A stretch of DNA of 64,000 nt from Chitinophaga sp. S165 (GCF_003182155.1 NZ_QGTG01000002.1:186001-250000); one strand, 5' to 3'. Positions 43,986 to 53,215 are shown, numbered from the stretch's first letter. Notes: a model not told the origin generated them from the letters alone. Translations and numbers: made by a program.

Positions 43986-44801
43986 CTAGTCTGCTTTAGC
44001 CTCCACTTTATGCTTCTTAGGGAAGTTGAACAGTAAGCTGGTTATGATAGGCACTACGAAAATAGCTACTGTAATAAGAGAAGTAGCCCAGTCCGCCTGA
44101 TGGCTTTCCAGGAATTTGGTAGCTGCGGTTTCCGGGTAGAAATGTTCATAGACAGCCAGCATTAATTTGATACCCAGTACACCAATTACCAGGAAGGCTG
44201 CAATTTCGAGGAAAGGATATCTCTCCATCAGTCTCACGAAGCCTTGCGCCACGAAACGCATAGCCAGGATACCGATGAATACCCCGGTCCAGATCAATAC
44301 GATATTATCACTGAATGCAACAGCCGCAAATACGTTATCGATAGAGAATGCAAGGTCCATCAGTTCAACCAATGCTACAGTAGCCCAGAATTGGCCCATC
44401 CAGCCGATAGTTGCTTTATATAACCAATTTTTACTCTTATCGATCTCCTCTGTTTCATGTTCAAGAATACCTTCTTTCTCCCCTTTTGCTTTTGCAGCTC
44501 GTTTTCTAAAATAGTCAAAGGTCAGGTACAGCAGATAAAGTCCGCCGACAGGTTTCAGCCACCACACTTTAATAAGAAGGGACGCGAACAGTAAACAGAT
44601 ACCACGGAAAACGTATGCACCGATGATACCGTATTTCAGTGCTCTGTTACGTTGTTCCTTTGGCAGGTCCATTACCATTGTAGCCAGTACAGCCGCATTA
44701 TCCACCGACAAGAGGCTTTCAATAATAATCAGGTTTCCGACGATCAGCAACGCGGGTATCGGGTTGTCCATGATCTGCTGGAACATTTCAGCGATTTGCA
44801 T
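43986..44801 (-). CDS. terC: TerC family integral membrane protein
   Basis: Inner-membrane protein of 271 residues with about seven to nine hydrophobic segments. TerC hallmarks are ESLLSVDNAAVLATM near residue 28 and DLAFSIDNVFAAVAFS near 152, the paired acidic motifs within membrane helices thought to bind or move metal ions. In ter systems TerC is the membrane partner of TerD-like proteins. It is the last gene of the operon, 33 bp after the kinase gene, followed by a terminator. Confidence 0.95.
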   Translation of the reverse strand: MQIAEMFQQIMDNPIPALLIVGNLIIIESLLSVDNAAVLATMVMDLPKEQRNRALKYGIIGAYVFRGICLLFASLLIKVWWLKPVGGLYLLYLTFDYFRKRAAKAKGEKEGILEHETEEIDKSKNWLYKATIGWMGQFWATVALVELMDLAFSIDNVFAAVAFSDNIVLIWTGVFIGILAMRFVAQGFVRLMERYPFLEIAAFLVIGVLGIKLMLAVYEHFYPETAATKFLESHQADWATSLITVAIFVVPIITSLLFNFPKKHKVEAKAD

Positions 44802-44834
44802 AATTGTTTGTTATTTTCTTGTTTTTCTAAGACG

Positions 44835-46352
44835 TTAATTGTTTACCAACTGCACGACGATAAGCCGGCCTCCTTCTTCCGATGACAACAGTAATTGCTT
44901 ATTGTCAGTCAGTTCAACCATGGAGTTCACCGGAATATCTTTCCCCTCCGTAACGTCTTTTAAGGACGTAAGCGTTTGATTGACAAGTTGCCACTTATTA
45001 TTATGAAATACAAAATATCCTACCGGTTTTTTCTGCTGATCTGTTAGTCTTTCGTTCGGATAAATGTTTCTATTCACATGCCAGGGATACAAATATTGGT
45101 TGTGATAAACCATTAACCGGTGATTCTCGGGCGTAAAGCTACCGGCTTTTCTCGACCAATACAAGTTGAGTACCGGCAATTGCCCACGGTAAGGCGTATC
45201 ACAGAAAGGACAGCAGGGATTGGTAGTGTTGTCGAACACAAACCATTTCTGATCACAGCTTTTATTCTGACAGGGCTGCAGCAGATCGACTGTCTTAATC
45301 AGTGCCTGCTCCCATTCATCTGCCGTAGGACGTAGTGACGGATTGTGCAGTCCGTCAATAAACGCTTTATCAAACAGTTCCTTCAGGTAAGGACCACAAA
45401 CTGTATATGGTATCTTATTCACATCGGCCCAGGGCAGGTGAGTAGGTTTTACCTGGTCCAGCCGGGGCCTGTTGGAAGTATCTGTTGGATGTTCTATGAA
45501 TAATGCTTTAGCTCCCATGGACAGTTCCTCATCTTTCTGAGCGTCCGTATCATGGATCTTGCCTCCTCTTAATGGATGGCGATAGAGCAGGTACATGTAG
45601 ATCATAACTGCCAGGGCATGCCTGTCTGTAGCAATACTGGGCAGTTTACGCGCGGGATCTTCTTTCGACAGATGTTTTGTCGCCATTACTTCCGGCGCGA
45701 TGAAATCGGGCGTCCCGATCACATCAGGCGGGAACTTACCTGGCACTACCAATCCATCAATATCAATGATCGTAGCACTCCCGGTACGTGGATCAATAAG
45801 TACGTTCTTATAGGAAAGGTCTGAGTGAGCCAGCCCGGCGGCATGCATACGTCTTACAGCGCGTGCTATCTTGATACAGATGAGACAGAATTTGAACCAG
45901 TCGCCCAGCTCACTTTCATCCAGGTGCAGCTTAAACTGGCGGCTCCTGAATTGCGGTGAGGCAAACCACCTGCCTTCTTTTTCTTTTCCTGCTATGGATA
46001 CGATCTGTGCTGCGCCAGGATTATATCCTTTGGTAAAGAAAAATTTCTGCTGATATACCGGCACAATAATCCCTGTCTTCCCATCACGTTCTACGATATT
46101 GCTGGGCCAGCAGAAGAGATCTTTCCAATATTCTCCTCCGGGCTGATTGAAGATCCTTTCCCGGAAAGTATTCACGATGTTGTTGAGCCGCTCTTTGGAG
46201 TTGTAGTCTTGTTTATCCCTGTAGAAAGCCACCACATATGACTTATCAGGAGCAAAATAAACGTCCTTCATACCTCCCTGCATCGGGTCGCCATTATCAA
46301 CATATTGATAAGATTTCCCATCCTGCGCTGTAACTGTAATAATGTTGCTCAT
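44835..46352 (-). CDS. Ter-associated Ser/Thr protein kinase-like protein with C-terminal zinc ribbon
   Basis: A 505-residue cytosolic kinase. The start MSNIITVTAQDGKSY (46352) lies 10 bp after the PP2C stop. Catalytic loop HSDLSYKN at 176-183 (Asp178, Asn183), metal-binding Asp in IDIDG (DID instead of DFG) at 197-199, and APE at 219-221. Near residue 345 a zinc-ribbon-like set of cysteines (CQNKSC, NPCCPFC) follows, then a beta-rich tail. With TerY and PP2C it forms the TerY-P triad described by Anantharaman and colleagues, thought to run a phosphorylation switch acting on ter proteins. Confidence 0.87.
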   Translation of the reverse strand: MSNIITVTAQDGKSYQYVDNGDPMQGGMKDVYFAPDKSYVVAFYRDKQDYNSKERLNNIVNTFRERIFNQPGGEYWKDLFCWPSNIVERDGKTGIIVPVYQQKFFFTKGYNPGAAQIVSIAGKEKEGRWFASPQFRSRQFKLHLDESELGDWFKFCLICIKIARAVRRMHAAGLAHSDLSYKNVLIDPRTGSATIIDIDGLVVPGKFPPDVIGTPDFIAPEVMATKHLSKEDPARKLPSIATDRHALAVMIYMYLLYRHPLRGGKIHDTDAQKDEELSMGAKALFIEHPTDTSNRPRLDQVKPTHLPWADVNKIPYTVCGPYLKELFDKAFIDGLHNPSLRPTADEWEQALIKTVDLLQPCQNKSCDQKWFVFDNTTNPCCPFCDTPYRGQLPVLNLYWSRKAGSFTPENHRLMVYHNQYLYPWHVNRNIYPNERLTDQQKKPVGYFVFHNNKWQLVNQTLTSLKDVTEGKDIPVNSMVELTDNKQLLLSSEEGGRLIVVQLVNN

Positions 46353-46362
46353 GTATTCCTTA

Positions 46363-47775
46363 TCAGTATAAAATTGCAATGGTACGATCGTCATGATTGC
46401 CCGGCGACCAGAAGTCCAGCCAGTTCAGCAGACCATCCTTCGCTTCTCCGGGCGTCCCGCTGAAGTTTACCTTTATGCCGTCTTCGTTAGCACCACCGAG
46501 GTCCTGCCAAAGCTGACGCCAGTATTCGTTCTTCTGAAGATTGCCATCTGTCTGGAACTTAGGATCAGTAAGGCCGTCAGTCATTAGTAGCAACGCTGTG
46601 AAATCGGGTACCACTTTAAAGCGGATACGGTTCACATAAGCACCGTTCGCAAAGGTGTCAGACATTGTCAGGAAACGTGTTTGCCCAGCAAACTCACCAC
46701 TATCAGGTGTGCCCATGACAAAAGCTTCACCCGAATTATCCTGGTAGATACCAATGCCTCCGTCACCGATCCAGAAAGAACTGATCACGTAACCGGCAGT
46801 ATATTTTTTTACCAACGCAAAAATGAGCGTGGTAGAATAATCTTTGATGTCCGCCCCATTCTCCTGCGCCTCCTGTTTGATCTTGTTCTGTGCAGTGAAT
46901 GCCAGTTTACCAAGTTGTTCAATGAACTGAACACTGACCTTTTTCTGGCTCTCCTCACTGGAGTCATTCAGATAGGCTGTGATCGCTTCTTCAAGCGCGG
47001 CCATCTTATCTCCTGCCATCATCTCCCGGAAGCTGCTTACAGTTGCCTTACAGGCAATATCAGCTCCTTTACGGCTATATTTTGCAGACCCGGCACCATC
47101 AGCTACAGCGATGACACCCCAGCCTTTTGCAGCGTTAAAATCACAACCGAAACTATCATCCCTGAACTTACCTTCATGCGCGTGGCTACGGCCTCTTTTG
47201 GAAGCGATCACCAGCTTTCGGTCGCCGAAAGGCAAAGCTACTGCTGCCTGGTCCGGCTGCCAGTACTTATCCGTTTCATCGGATGGCAGATGCTGCCACA
47301 AAGATTTCGGATCAGGGTTGATAACGAGATGTATTTTCTTTTCAGTAAATGGCTTATCCGCCGGATGATTTTTCAACCGGAACTTCAGGGTAAGTATGTA
47401 CTCACCCTGCTGCAACGGTATGCCGGAAATAGTATTTGCTGTTTCATCAAATGAAATGCCTAACCCCTCCGGAATACTCCATTCAAAATCTCCCATCTCC
47501 TGCAATCCTGTGCCTTCAGGATCAAAGGCAAAATTATATGCCTTATTCACCTTTGCATTGGGCAGGACAATGTGTTTCTGCAAAATATCGTCAATCAGTG
47601 ATCTTTCTTTCCAGGATTCCACTATATCTTTTTGAGTGTTTATAATCATTTGCACTGCCTGCTCAATACGCTCTTCCAATACAAATTTTTCAAACAGTGC
47701 CTGCTGATTTTCAGATATCGGCATACCCTTATGCCGCAATAGCGCTTCTACAAAAGCCTGGTCGTGCTTCGTCAT
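46363..47775 (-). CDS. PP2C-family protein phosphatase of the ter operon
   Basis: A 470-residue protein. The N-terminal part (about 60-160) looks like an Ig-type beta domain (FEWSIPEGLGISFDETAN). The PP2C domain (about 195-465) has the metal and phosphate motifs RDDSFGCDFN, VIAVADGAGSA, LLMTDGLTDP and NHDDRTIAI. It should reverse the phosphorylation made by the downstream kinase. Its ATG overlaps the TerY stop by one base (TAATG), so translation is coupled. Confidence 0.9.
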   Translation of the reverse strand: MTKHDQAFVEALLRHKGMPISENQQALFEKFVLEERIEQAVQMIINTQKDIVESWKERSLIDDILQKHIVLPNAKVNKAYNFAFDPEGTGLQEMGDFEWSIPEGLGISFDETANTISGIPLQQGEYILTLKFRLKNHPADKPFTEKKIHLVINPDPKSLWQHLPSDETDKYWQPDQAAVALPFGDRKLVIASKRGRSHAHEGKFRDDSFGCDFNAAKGWGVIAVADGAGSAKYSRKGADIACKATVSSFREMMAGDKMAALEEAITAYLNDSSEESQKKVSVQFIEQLGKLAFTAQNKIKQEAQENGADIKDYSTTLIFALVKKYTAGYVISSFWIGDGGIGIYQDNSGEAFVMGTPDSGEFAGQTRFLTMSDTFANGAYVNRIRFKVVPDFTALLLMTDGLTDPKFQTDGNLQKNEYWRQLWQDLGGANEDGIKVNFSGTPGEAKDGLLNWLDFWSPGNHDDRTIAILY

Positions 47776-48833
47776 TATCCCTGCGTTCTGTTTATATCCA
47801 TATTGCCGCTACCGAAGCCATATTTGCCTTGCTGGCCGCACCAGGAACATGTGCTCACTTCCTCCTGTCCAACACAATGCACTTTACCGCAGGTACATAC
47901 GCTGAACCCATACTGATTACCGCAGCACGGACAAGTAGGAAAGCCTTCCAGCTCTTCTGTATTCACCTTGCTGTTAATAATGCCGCCATCGGCAGACAAT
48001 TCAAAATAAGCATTATCCACCGGAAAAGCACCGTTGAGCTTATATCCCATCGACTGCATATTCATGCCGCTGATATTCACAGGACGTAAACCTTTTTTAT
48101 ACTTGATGAGGTAAGGTTTCTTTGTATTCTGACATTTGGCGGCAAAGATGGCGTAGTTGGTATCTACGAAATTTGGTTTTGCAGGAGGCAGTTTATCGAG
48201 ATCGACCTTCTCTATCACGCCATCATTGAGCTTTGCCAGCTCTATACCTGATCCGTTATTGCTTACACTTACACTACTTGATTTGATAGATGCAGTGATC
48301 CATCTGAAGAACTCTTTGTACGATTGTGGTGTTGTGTTTTTAAACATCAATACCGTCTCTGTCAGTTCCTTCAGCACACTCAGGTTATTTTCATCTCCGA
48401 ATGATACAGCGACCAGATTGGTTTTGCTCTGCCAGTTCTGTTTCCATTCACGGATAGCAGCACTGGTATCATCAGTTGGTGAACCGTCTGTGAAGAGGAA
48501 CACAATAGGCTTCCAGTCACCTTTCTGTGTGGTAGTGGTCTGCACAATGCTCTTGCGCATCTCATGCATCAGATGGCCCAGTCCATTGCTTAGCGAAGTA
48601 CCTGCACCTATCGGAAACTTCGGAGGATAGAAACTGATCACCTCCTGCAATGGCACTATTGTTTTTGCCTGACCGGCAAATACGATAATAGACACCCATG
48701 CCGTTTCCAGCGCATAGGGGTCGGATTTCAGCTCTTTAATGATCGTCGCCAATCCTTCCTCTACAAACTGGATCTGTTCTCCCACCATAGACTCTGATAC
48801 ATCTATGAGGAAATAAATAGGTAATCTTCTCAT
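47775..48833 (-). CDS. terY: TerY-type VWA protein with C-terminal zinc-binding domain
   Basis: A 352-residue protein. The VWA domain (about 1-200) has MIDAS residues DVSESMVG near the start and LFTDGSPTDD. The C-terminal part has a cysteine-rich TerY-C zinc domain (CPCCGNQYGFSVCTCG, CSWCGQQG). TerY is the VWA member of the TerY-P triad and may present substrates to the kinase and phosphatase. Both ends overlap neighbours by one base (TGATG with the YggT-like gene, TAATG with PP2C), which indicates coupled translation. Confidence 0.92.
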   Translation of the reverse strand: MRRLPIYFLIDVSESMVGEQIQFVEEGLATIIKELKSDPYALETAWVSIIVFAGQAKTIVPLQEVISFYPPKFPIGAGTSLSNGLGHLMHEMRKSIVQTTTTQKGDWKPIVFLFTDGSPTDDTSAAIREWKQNWQSKTNLVAVSFGDENNLSVLKELTETVLMFKNTTPQSYKEFFRWITASIKSSSVSVSNNGSGIELAKLNDGVIEKVDLDKLPPAKPNFVDTNYAIFAAKCQNTKKPYLIKYKKGLRPVNISGMNMQSMGYKLNGAFPVDNAYFELSADGGIINSKVNTEELEGFPTCPCCGNQYGFSVCTCGKVHCVGQEEVSTCSWCGQQGKYGFGSGNMDINRTQG

Positions 48834-49084
48834 CAGTAGAAATAATTAAGTACCAGCAAAATGATCAGTAACAGGATCTGTGTCATATCAACAGAAAGAC
48901 CGGTTCCGACCTGGAATGGTTTAATACCGCTGAATATGCCCAGCACGGGTTTGAAAATACTTTTAAAGAAGCCGAACGTCTGCTTATACTGACCGGTTAA
49001 ACGGTCTTCATAAGGCAGCAGTTTCGAATATAAAAAGAGTCCTACGATGAGGATATTTATAATAAGATGAATAATAAAAAACAT
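48833..49084 (-). CDS. Mini membrane protein with YggT-like features
   Basis: An 83-residue protein with two hydrophobic segments (2-18 and 66-82) around a central FKSIFKPVLGIFSGIKPF. The pattern of a re-entrant loop with PVL-like residues followed by a Leu/Ile helix (SVDMTQILLLIILLVLNYF) resembles half of a YggT protein. It is not part of the ter core I know. It is held tightly in the operon by one-base overlap with terY and a 42-bp gap from the VWA gene. It could anchor the cytosolic ter complex to the membrane; that is a guess. Confidence 0.7.
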   Translation of the reverse strand: MFFIIHLIINILIVGLFLYSKLLPYEDRLTGQYKQTFGFFKSIFKPVLGIFSGIKPFQVGTGLSVDMTQILLLIILLVLNYFY

Positions 49085-49126
49085 GGGTATAGTTTCTTTT
49101 GTATGGATATCAGCAGCTGCTTTTAT

Positions 49127-49762
49127 TTAAATAATTACATGTACTTCTGCCGGTGGTGGCGGCAGTTGTATCTCTTCTGTAGTACCTACACTCTTGTTGC
49201 CGGTACCGATGGAAGCAGACACCCATTTAAAGAAAGACATCAGTGTAGAGCTATCGGCTGTATCCAGGTGCACTACCGTATCTGTCAGTTCTTTCAGGAA
49301 GCTGTCCTGTGCTTCTGCGCCAGCGGCGCAAGCTACCAGCGCGGCGAGGTTTTTACTTTTGATCTTTGGCACCACCTCACGGAAAGCCGCCAGATCAGAA
49401 GGTTTACCGTCTGTCATCAGGAACAGTAGCGGGCGCCAGTCACCTTTCTGTGTATCATTCCCCTTTACTACTTCATTATCCAGTTTGGAACACAGCAGTT
49501 CCAATGCCGCGCCCATATTGGTCGGACCGGATTCCGGCGTAGTGATCTCAGGTAGCTGCAATGATTCCAGCGCTGTTAATGGCAGGACCTGTTTCACTTC
49601 CCTATCGAAAGTGATAATACTTATCCATACTGATTCCAGGGCAAAAGGGTCCTGTCTTAATTTCGATACCAATACCTGCAGCCCGTTCTTTACTGCCTCG
49701 ATACGTTCGCCCCTCATGGAGCCGGAGGTGTCGAGCAGCAGGTATACCGGAAGTCGTCTCAT
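49127..49762 (-). CDS. VWA domain protein (TerF/TerY-like, single domain)
   Basis: A 211-residue single VWA domain. MIDAS DTSGSMRGE at residues 9-17, the TerY-like segment ESVWISIITFD, GPTNMGAALELL and LMTDGKPSD. The end is a Pro-rich LPPPPAEVHVII tail nearly the same as in the VWA at 51.9 kb, suggesting duplication. No zinc domain. It lies 22 bp after TerD3 in the ter operon and probably binds a TerD partner through a metal ion. Confidence 0.9.
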   Translation of the reverse strand: MRRLPVYLLLDTSGSMRGERIEAVKNGLQVLVSKLRQDPFALESVWISIITFDREVKQVLPLTALESLQLPEITTPESGPTNMGAALELLCSKLDNEVVKGNDTQKGDWRPLLFLMTDGKPSDLAAFREVVPKIKSKNLAALVACAAGAEAQDSFLKELTDTVVHLDTADSSTLMSFFKWVSASIGTGNKSVGTTEEIQLPPPPAEVHVII

Positions 49763-49784
49763 GATCGTGTTGTGTTAAATTCAA

Positions 49785-50339
49785 TTACGCATATTTGGCC
49801 AGGTAGTCTTCCAGGCCTCCTTTCTGACCAATACCAACTGCTTCAAAACGCCATTGGTTCTCACGTTTGTAGATACGGCCAAATTCAACAGCTGTTTCTA
49901 TAGAGAAATCTTCTCCGAGTTCATATTTCACCAACTCAACATTGTTGGTTTCATCATAAATACGGATAAATGAATTGCGGACCTGCCCGAAGTTCTGCTT
50001 ACGCTGCGCTGCTTCGTGGATGGTTACCACTACACAGATCTCTTTTACGGCGGCATTGATCTTAGACAGATCTACATGGATCGTTTCATCATCTCCATCA
50101 CCTGCGCCAGTACGGTTATCACCAGAATGTTTTACAGCACCATCAGGAGATTCAAGGTTATTATAAAACACGAAATACGGATCCGACAGGATCTTTCTGT
50201 TTTCACCCAGGAGGAACACTGAAGCATCCAGGTCACATTCTCCGCCTGTATGTGATTCATTGATATCCCAGCCTAAGCCAATAGTGAATTTTGGTAGTTC
50301 GATATTTGCTCTTTCTCCTTTTTGCAGATTGATTGCCAT
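49785..50339 (-). CDS. terD: TerD domain protein (third copy)
   Basis: Calcium-binding stress protein of 184 residues. It starts MAINLQKGERANIELPK and has GLGWDINESHTG, CDLDASVFLLGEN and the calcium loop SGDNRTGAGDGDDETIHVDL. The end, FGRIYKRENQWRFEAVGIG, is typical. TerD proteins bind two Ca2+ ions and confer resistance to tellurite, phage or colicins in classical ter operons. The first 67 bp overlap the 3' end of the phosphoribosyltransferase gene in another frame, an unusually long overlap. Confidence 0.96.
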   Translation of the reverse strand: MAINLQKGERANIELPKFTIGLGWDINESHTGGECDLDASVFLLGENRKILSDPYFVFYNNLESPDGAVKHSGDNRTGAGDGDDETIHVDLSKINAAVKEICVVVTIHEAAQRKQNFGQVRNSFIRIYDETNNVELVKYELGEDFSIETAVEFGRIYKRENQWRFEAVGIGQKGGLEDYLAKYA

Positions 50340-51163
50340 GATGGTATGTTTTTTTGAAGATGATCAAATAAAAATGTTGCGTTCTTTCTGTACTCTTCCA
50401 TCTGATAGTAATTGTTGCCAATGCAGCAGTCAGCCAGTTCCTCCAGGAATGCCGGCGTTTGCTTCATTAACAGCTTTTCATATTCATCAGCAGGAGCATG
50501 TAGTAAGTACTTCACTACTCTTGTATTAAACATGAATGAAGGTGAACTGATCACAGCTTCAAGACTATGCAGGGAATGTACACTATAATAATTTAACTTA
50601 TTTTCTATGTTGGGATGAATACTGTTATTCTGCAATTGTGCGTAATAGAGGAAGTAAGCATCGTTGCTAAGTTCATATCGTTGCAGCAGATTGCGGATGA
50701 TCAGTTCATGACTTCCTGTGATACGGATATCATCTGTAAAGATCAATATCTTGCCCGACAGGAAATCCTTATCCAGATGATACTTATCGTTAATGATAAG
50801 TGCTTTTCTGCTTTCCATGTCCAGCGCTCCGTAATCAATGCTGTATGTTTTAAAGCGATGGATCTTGCTACTTTCCGCAGGGTTAAATCCATTCATGCAG
50901 AGGTACCTGTTCAGCACTTTTGTAAAAGCCACGGTCATATGATAGGAGGCTGTAGGAATGCTTGTGTAAGGGCTTGGTAACACGACCAGCTGGTCATTCT
51001 CCGTAAACCTGTTCCCGTAAGTTGCAATGAAACCTGCAGCAAGTGCAGCACCGAATGCCTCTGCAGCAGCTCCGTCGCCGAATTTGAAACGGCTGTAGGC
51101 AGCAGGGTCAAACGGGAAGTGAGCATCATCTACAATCTTATGTAAGGCATAAACATCTTTCAT
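50273..51163 (-). CDS. Ter-associated phosphoribosyltransferase-domain protein
   Basis: A 296-residue protein with a type I phosphoribosyltransferase-like core: VVLPSPYTSIPTASYHMT near 60-78 and a PRPP-loop-like ILIFTDDIRITGSHEL at 139-154. A helical C-terminus follows. In ter operons such enzymes have been proposed to belong to a small biosynthetic pathway making a nucleoside-like compound. Its start overlaps the HAD stop by 26 bp. Its final 22 codons overlap terD copy 3, so the true conserved region may end near residue 274. Confidence 0.85.
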   Translation of the reverse strand: MKDVYALHKIVDDAHFPFDPAAYSRFKFGDGAAAEAFGAALAAGFIATYGNRFTENDQLVVLPSPYTSIPTASYHMTVAFTKVLNRYLCMNGFNPAESSKIHRFKTYSIDYGALDMESRKALIINDKYHLDKDFLSGKILIFTDDIRITGSHELIIRNLLQRYELSNDAYFLYYAQLQNNSIHPNIENKLNYYSVHSLHSLEAVISSPSFMFNTRVVKYLLHAPADEYEKLLMKQTPAFLEELADCCIGNNYYQMEEYRKNATFLFDHLQKNIPSWQSICKKEKEQISNYQNSLLA

Positions 51164-51848
51164 TTAACAACTTATTTAAGGGGTTATTAACAATGTCTGT
51201 CAGCGTTGCGTGTATCCCCATACGTTTGGCCCCTTCAACATCGGCCACCTGGTTATCGCCCAGGTGCCAGATCTGTGCGGGAAGGAGATCTGTATGTAGC
51301 GAAGCGGCATTTTCCAACAACCGGCTGAACATCTGTGCATCCGGCTTTGAATATCCGGTTTCATCTGAATACAACTGAAATGCAAAGAGGGCGTCCCATC
51401 CCCATCCTGCCATTAGTTTACGTAAAGTACGGCCCTGAATAAATCCTGTATTGCTCAGCAGATTTGTGGTAATACCCTGTGCCTGCAAAGCGGCTAACAA
51501 CTGTGTTGTATCCTCGTACAAGCGCAGGGGCGGATATTGAAAAAAGAGCGCCTCGGACAAACTGTAAAATTCCTCCAGTTTGTCCGGGTGCACACTTTTA
51601 ATATCGATACCCAGCAGGTGCAGGCATAAGAGATACATTTCAAATGTATGCACGTTACGTCCTGTTATTTCGTTCATGTTATTGATGAGTACATCCGTTT
51701 CCCTGAACACTGCTTCTACTTTTTCCGGAGCAAAGGAGTCCAGTGAAAAGAAGGAGCGGAACAAGGCAGCACGCTTCGTTTTAAAGGAAGGATGGGAACG
51801 GATCAATGTCATCCACAGGTCGAAAGATACATGCCTGGTCTTTTCCAT
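51138..51848 (-). CDS. HAD-superfamily hydrolase of the ter operon
   Basis: A 236-residue phosphatase-like protein. The start MEKTRHVSFDLWMTL (51848) directly follows the VWA stop. Motif I reads FDLWMTL, so the nucleophile Asp10 is present but the second Asp, usually the general acid, is Trp12; motif II-like is LLSNTGF and motif IV HLGDNQVADVEGAKRMG. Such FDLWxTL HADs are known and may still act on phosphates. Paired with the phosphoribosyltransferase, it suggests processing of a ribose-phosphate compound. Confidence 0.88.
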   Translation of the reverse strand: MEKTRHVSFDLWMTLIRSHPSFKTKRAALFRSFFSLDSFAPEKVEAVFRETDVLINNMNEITGRNVHTFEMYLLCLHLLGIDIKSVHPDKLEEFYSLSEALFFQYPPLRLYEDTTQLLAALQAQGITTNLLSNTGFIQGRTLRKLMAGWGWDALFAFQLYSDETGYSKPDAQMFSRLLENAASLHTDLLPAQIWHLGDNQVADVEGAKRMGIHATLTDIVNNPLNKLLNERCLCLT

Positions 51849-51849
51849 G

Positions 51850-52488
51850 TTACACAACGATATTCACTTCCGGAGGAGGTGGTGGCAGTTCGTTCAGTCC
51901 GGCCACTTCTTTATCACCGCTTTCAACTTTCTGGCTGCCGGTGCTTACGGAAGCGGACACCCATTTGAAAAAGGCTTTGATAGTGGCGGCATCTGCCGTA
52001 TCGAGCGATACAACGGTATTGGTGATCTGTTTCAGGAGGTTCACATCGGCGCCGTTACCTGCGGCACAGGCCACTGTGATACCTATTTTACTATTCTGAA
52101 AAGCATTCAATCCACTCTGCCACTGATCGGTTGGGATACCATCTGTCATCAGGAATACCAGCGGTTTCCAGTCTCCTTTCACATCGATGGTAGATTTAGC
52201 AACTTCCCTGTTGATGCTGTCTGCAACTGTCTGCAAAGCAGCTCCCAGAGATGTACCACCTGCTGCTTTCAATTCAGGCATCTGGAAAGATGACAGATCT
52301 GTCAGCGGCACCAGCTGGCGCGCGTCTGTATCAAAAGTGATCAGGCTAAGGTATGCTGTTTCCAATGCATATGGGTCCTGTCTCAAAGTTGATATCAGCA
52401 CCTGCACGCCGTTCTTTACTGCTTCTATGGGCTCACCGCTCATAGAGCCTGAGGTATCCAACACTAAGTAAACCGGTAATCTTCTCAT
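51850..52488 (-). CDS. VWA domain protein (TerF/TerY-like, single domain)
   Basis: A 212-residue single VWA domain. MIDAS DTSGSMSGEPIEAVKNG near residue 9, AGGTSLGAALQTV and LMTDGIPTDQ. It closely resembles the VWA at 49.1-49.8 kb in length and in its tail (LPPPPPEVNIVV), so the two are paralogues within the operon. It follows the second TerD gene by 25 bp and abuts the HAD gene. Confidence 0.9.
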   Translation of the reverse strand: MRRLPVYLVLDTSGSMSGEPIEAVKNGVQVLISTLRQDPYALETAYLSLITFDTDARQLVPLTDLSSFQMPELKAAGGTSLGAALQTVADSINREVAKSTIDVKGDWKPLVFLMTDGIPTDQWQSGLNAFQNSKIGITVACAAGNGADVNLLKQITNTVVSLDTADAATIKAFFKWVSASVSTGSQKVESGDKEVAGLNELPPPPPEVNIVV

Positions 52489-52513
52489 GAATGACTCTTA
52501 TAGAAAAGGTTAA

Positions 52514-53182
52514 TTAATAAACATAGTTCCTGAGGATCTCAACAAAGCTGTCTGCCGGTTGAGGATCTCCCAGTGCTCTGAATTTCCAGGTACCGTTATT
52601 ACGGTATACTTCTGCAAATACGAGCGAGCACATATTAGTGTATGATGCGTCTCCGGAGAGGTTGAATTTAGCGATCTCTTTTCCTTTGTTATCTACTGCG
52701 CGGATGAATGCGTTCTCGATACCACCGAAGTGCTGATTGCGCTGACGGCCCTGATAGATAGACACTATGAAAAGGATCTTTTCATATTTTGCATCGAGGC
52801 TATCCAGTTTCACGATGATCTGCTCATCATCGCCATCACCTGCACCGGTGCGGTTATCGCCTGTCAGCCAGATATTACCTGACGGGTGGCGCTGGCTGTT
52901 AAAGAAGATCACATCTCCCTGGTAGAGGCTCAAATTGCGGCCATCGTTGGTTTGAACTGTCTTACCCAGGTCGGCTACCTTACCGTTTTTATCCAGCAGG
53001 AAAGCAATTGCATCAAGGTCAAATTCTTCTTCCTTGCCGCCCAGCAGCTTACCAAAAAAGCCACCGCTTTTCTTACGGACATCCCAGCCCAGACCGATTG
53101 TTACAGTTGACAGATCGAAGCTTTCTCCTTTATCATTTTTGCGGAGGTCAATGGTTTGTCCCTTTACTAAATTGATTGCCAT
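52514..53182 (-). CDS. terD: TerD domain protein (second copy, with lysine/glycine-rich insertion)
   Basis: A 222-residue TerD protein, about 35 residues longer than its neighbours. It starts MAINLVKGQTIDLRKND and keeps the calcium loop TGDNRTGAGDGDDEQIIVKL. After GLGWDVRKK an insertion SGGFFGKLLGGKEEE precedes the conserved FDLDAIAFLLDKNG; this could form an amphipathic membrane-touching or partner-binding loop. It lies 33 bp after the first TerD gene. Confidence 0.95.
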   Translation of the reverse strand: MAINLVKGQTIDLRKNDKGESFDLSTVTIGLGWDVRKKSGGFFGKLLGGKEEEFDLDAIAFLLDKNGKVADLGKTVQTNDGRNLSLYQGDVIFFNSQRHPSGNIWLTGDNRTGAGDGDDEQIIVKLDSLDAKYEKILFIVSIYQGRQRNQHFGGIENAFIRAVDNKGKEIAKFNLSGDASYTNMCSLVFAEVYRNNGTWKFRALGDPQPADSFVEILRNYVY

Positions 53183-53215
53183 AAAATGTATTTCAATAGT
53201 GTGTGATAGAATAGA

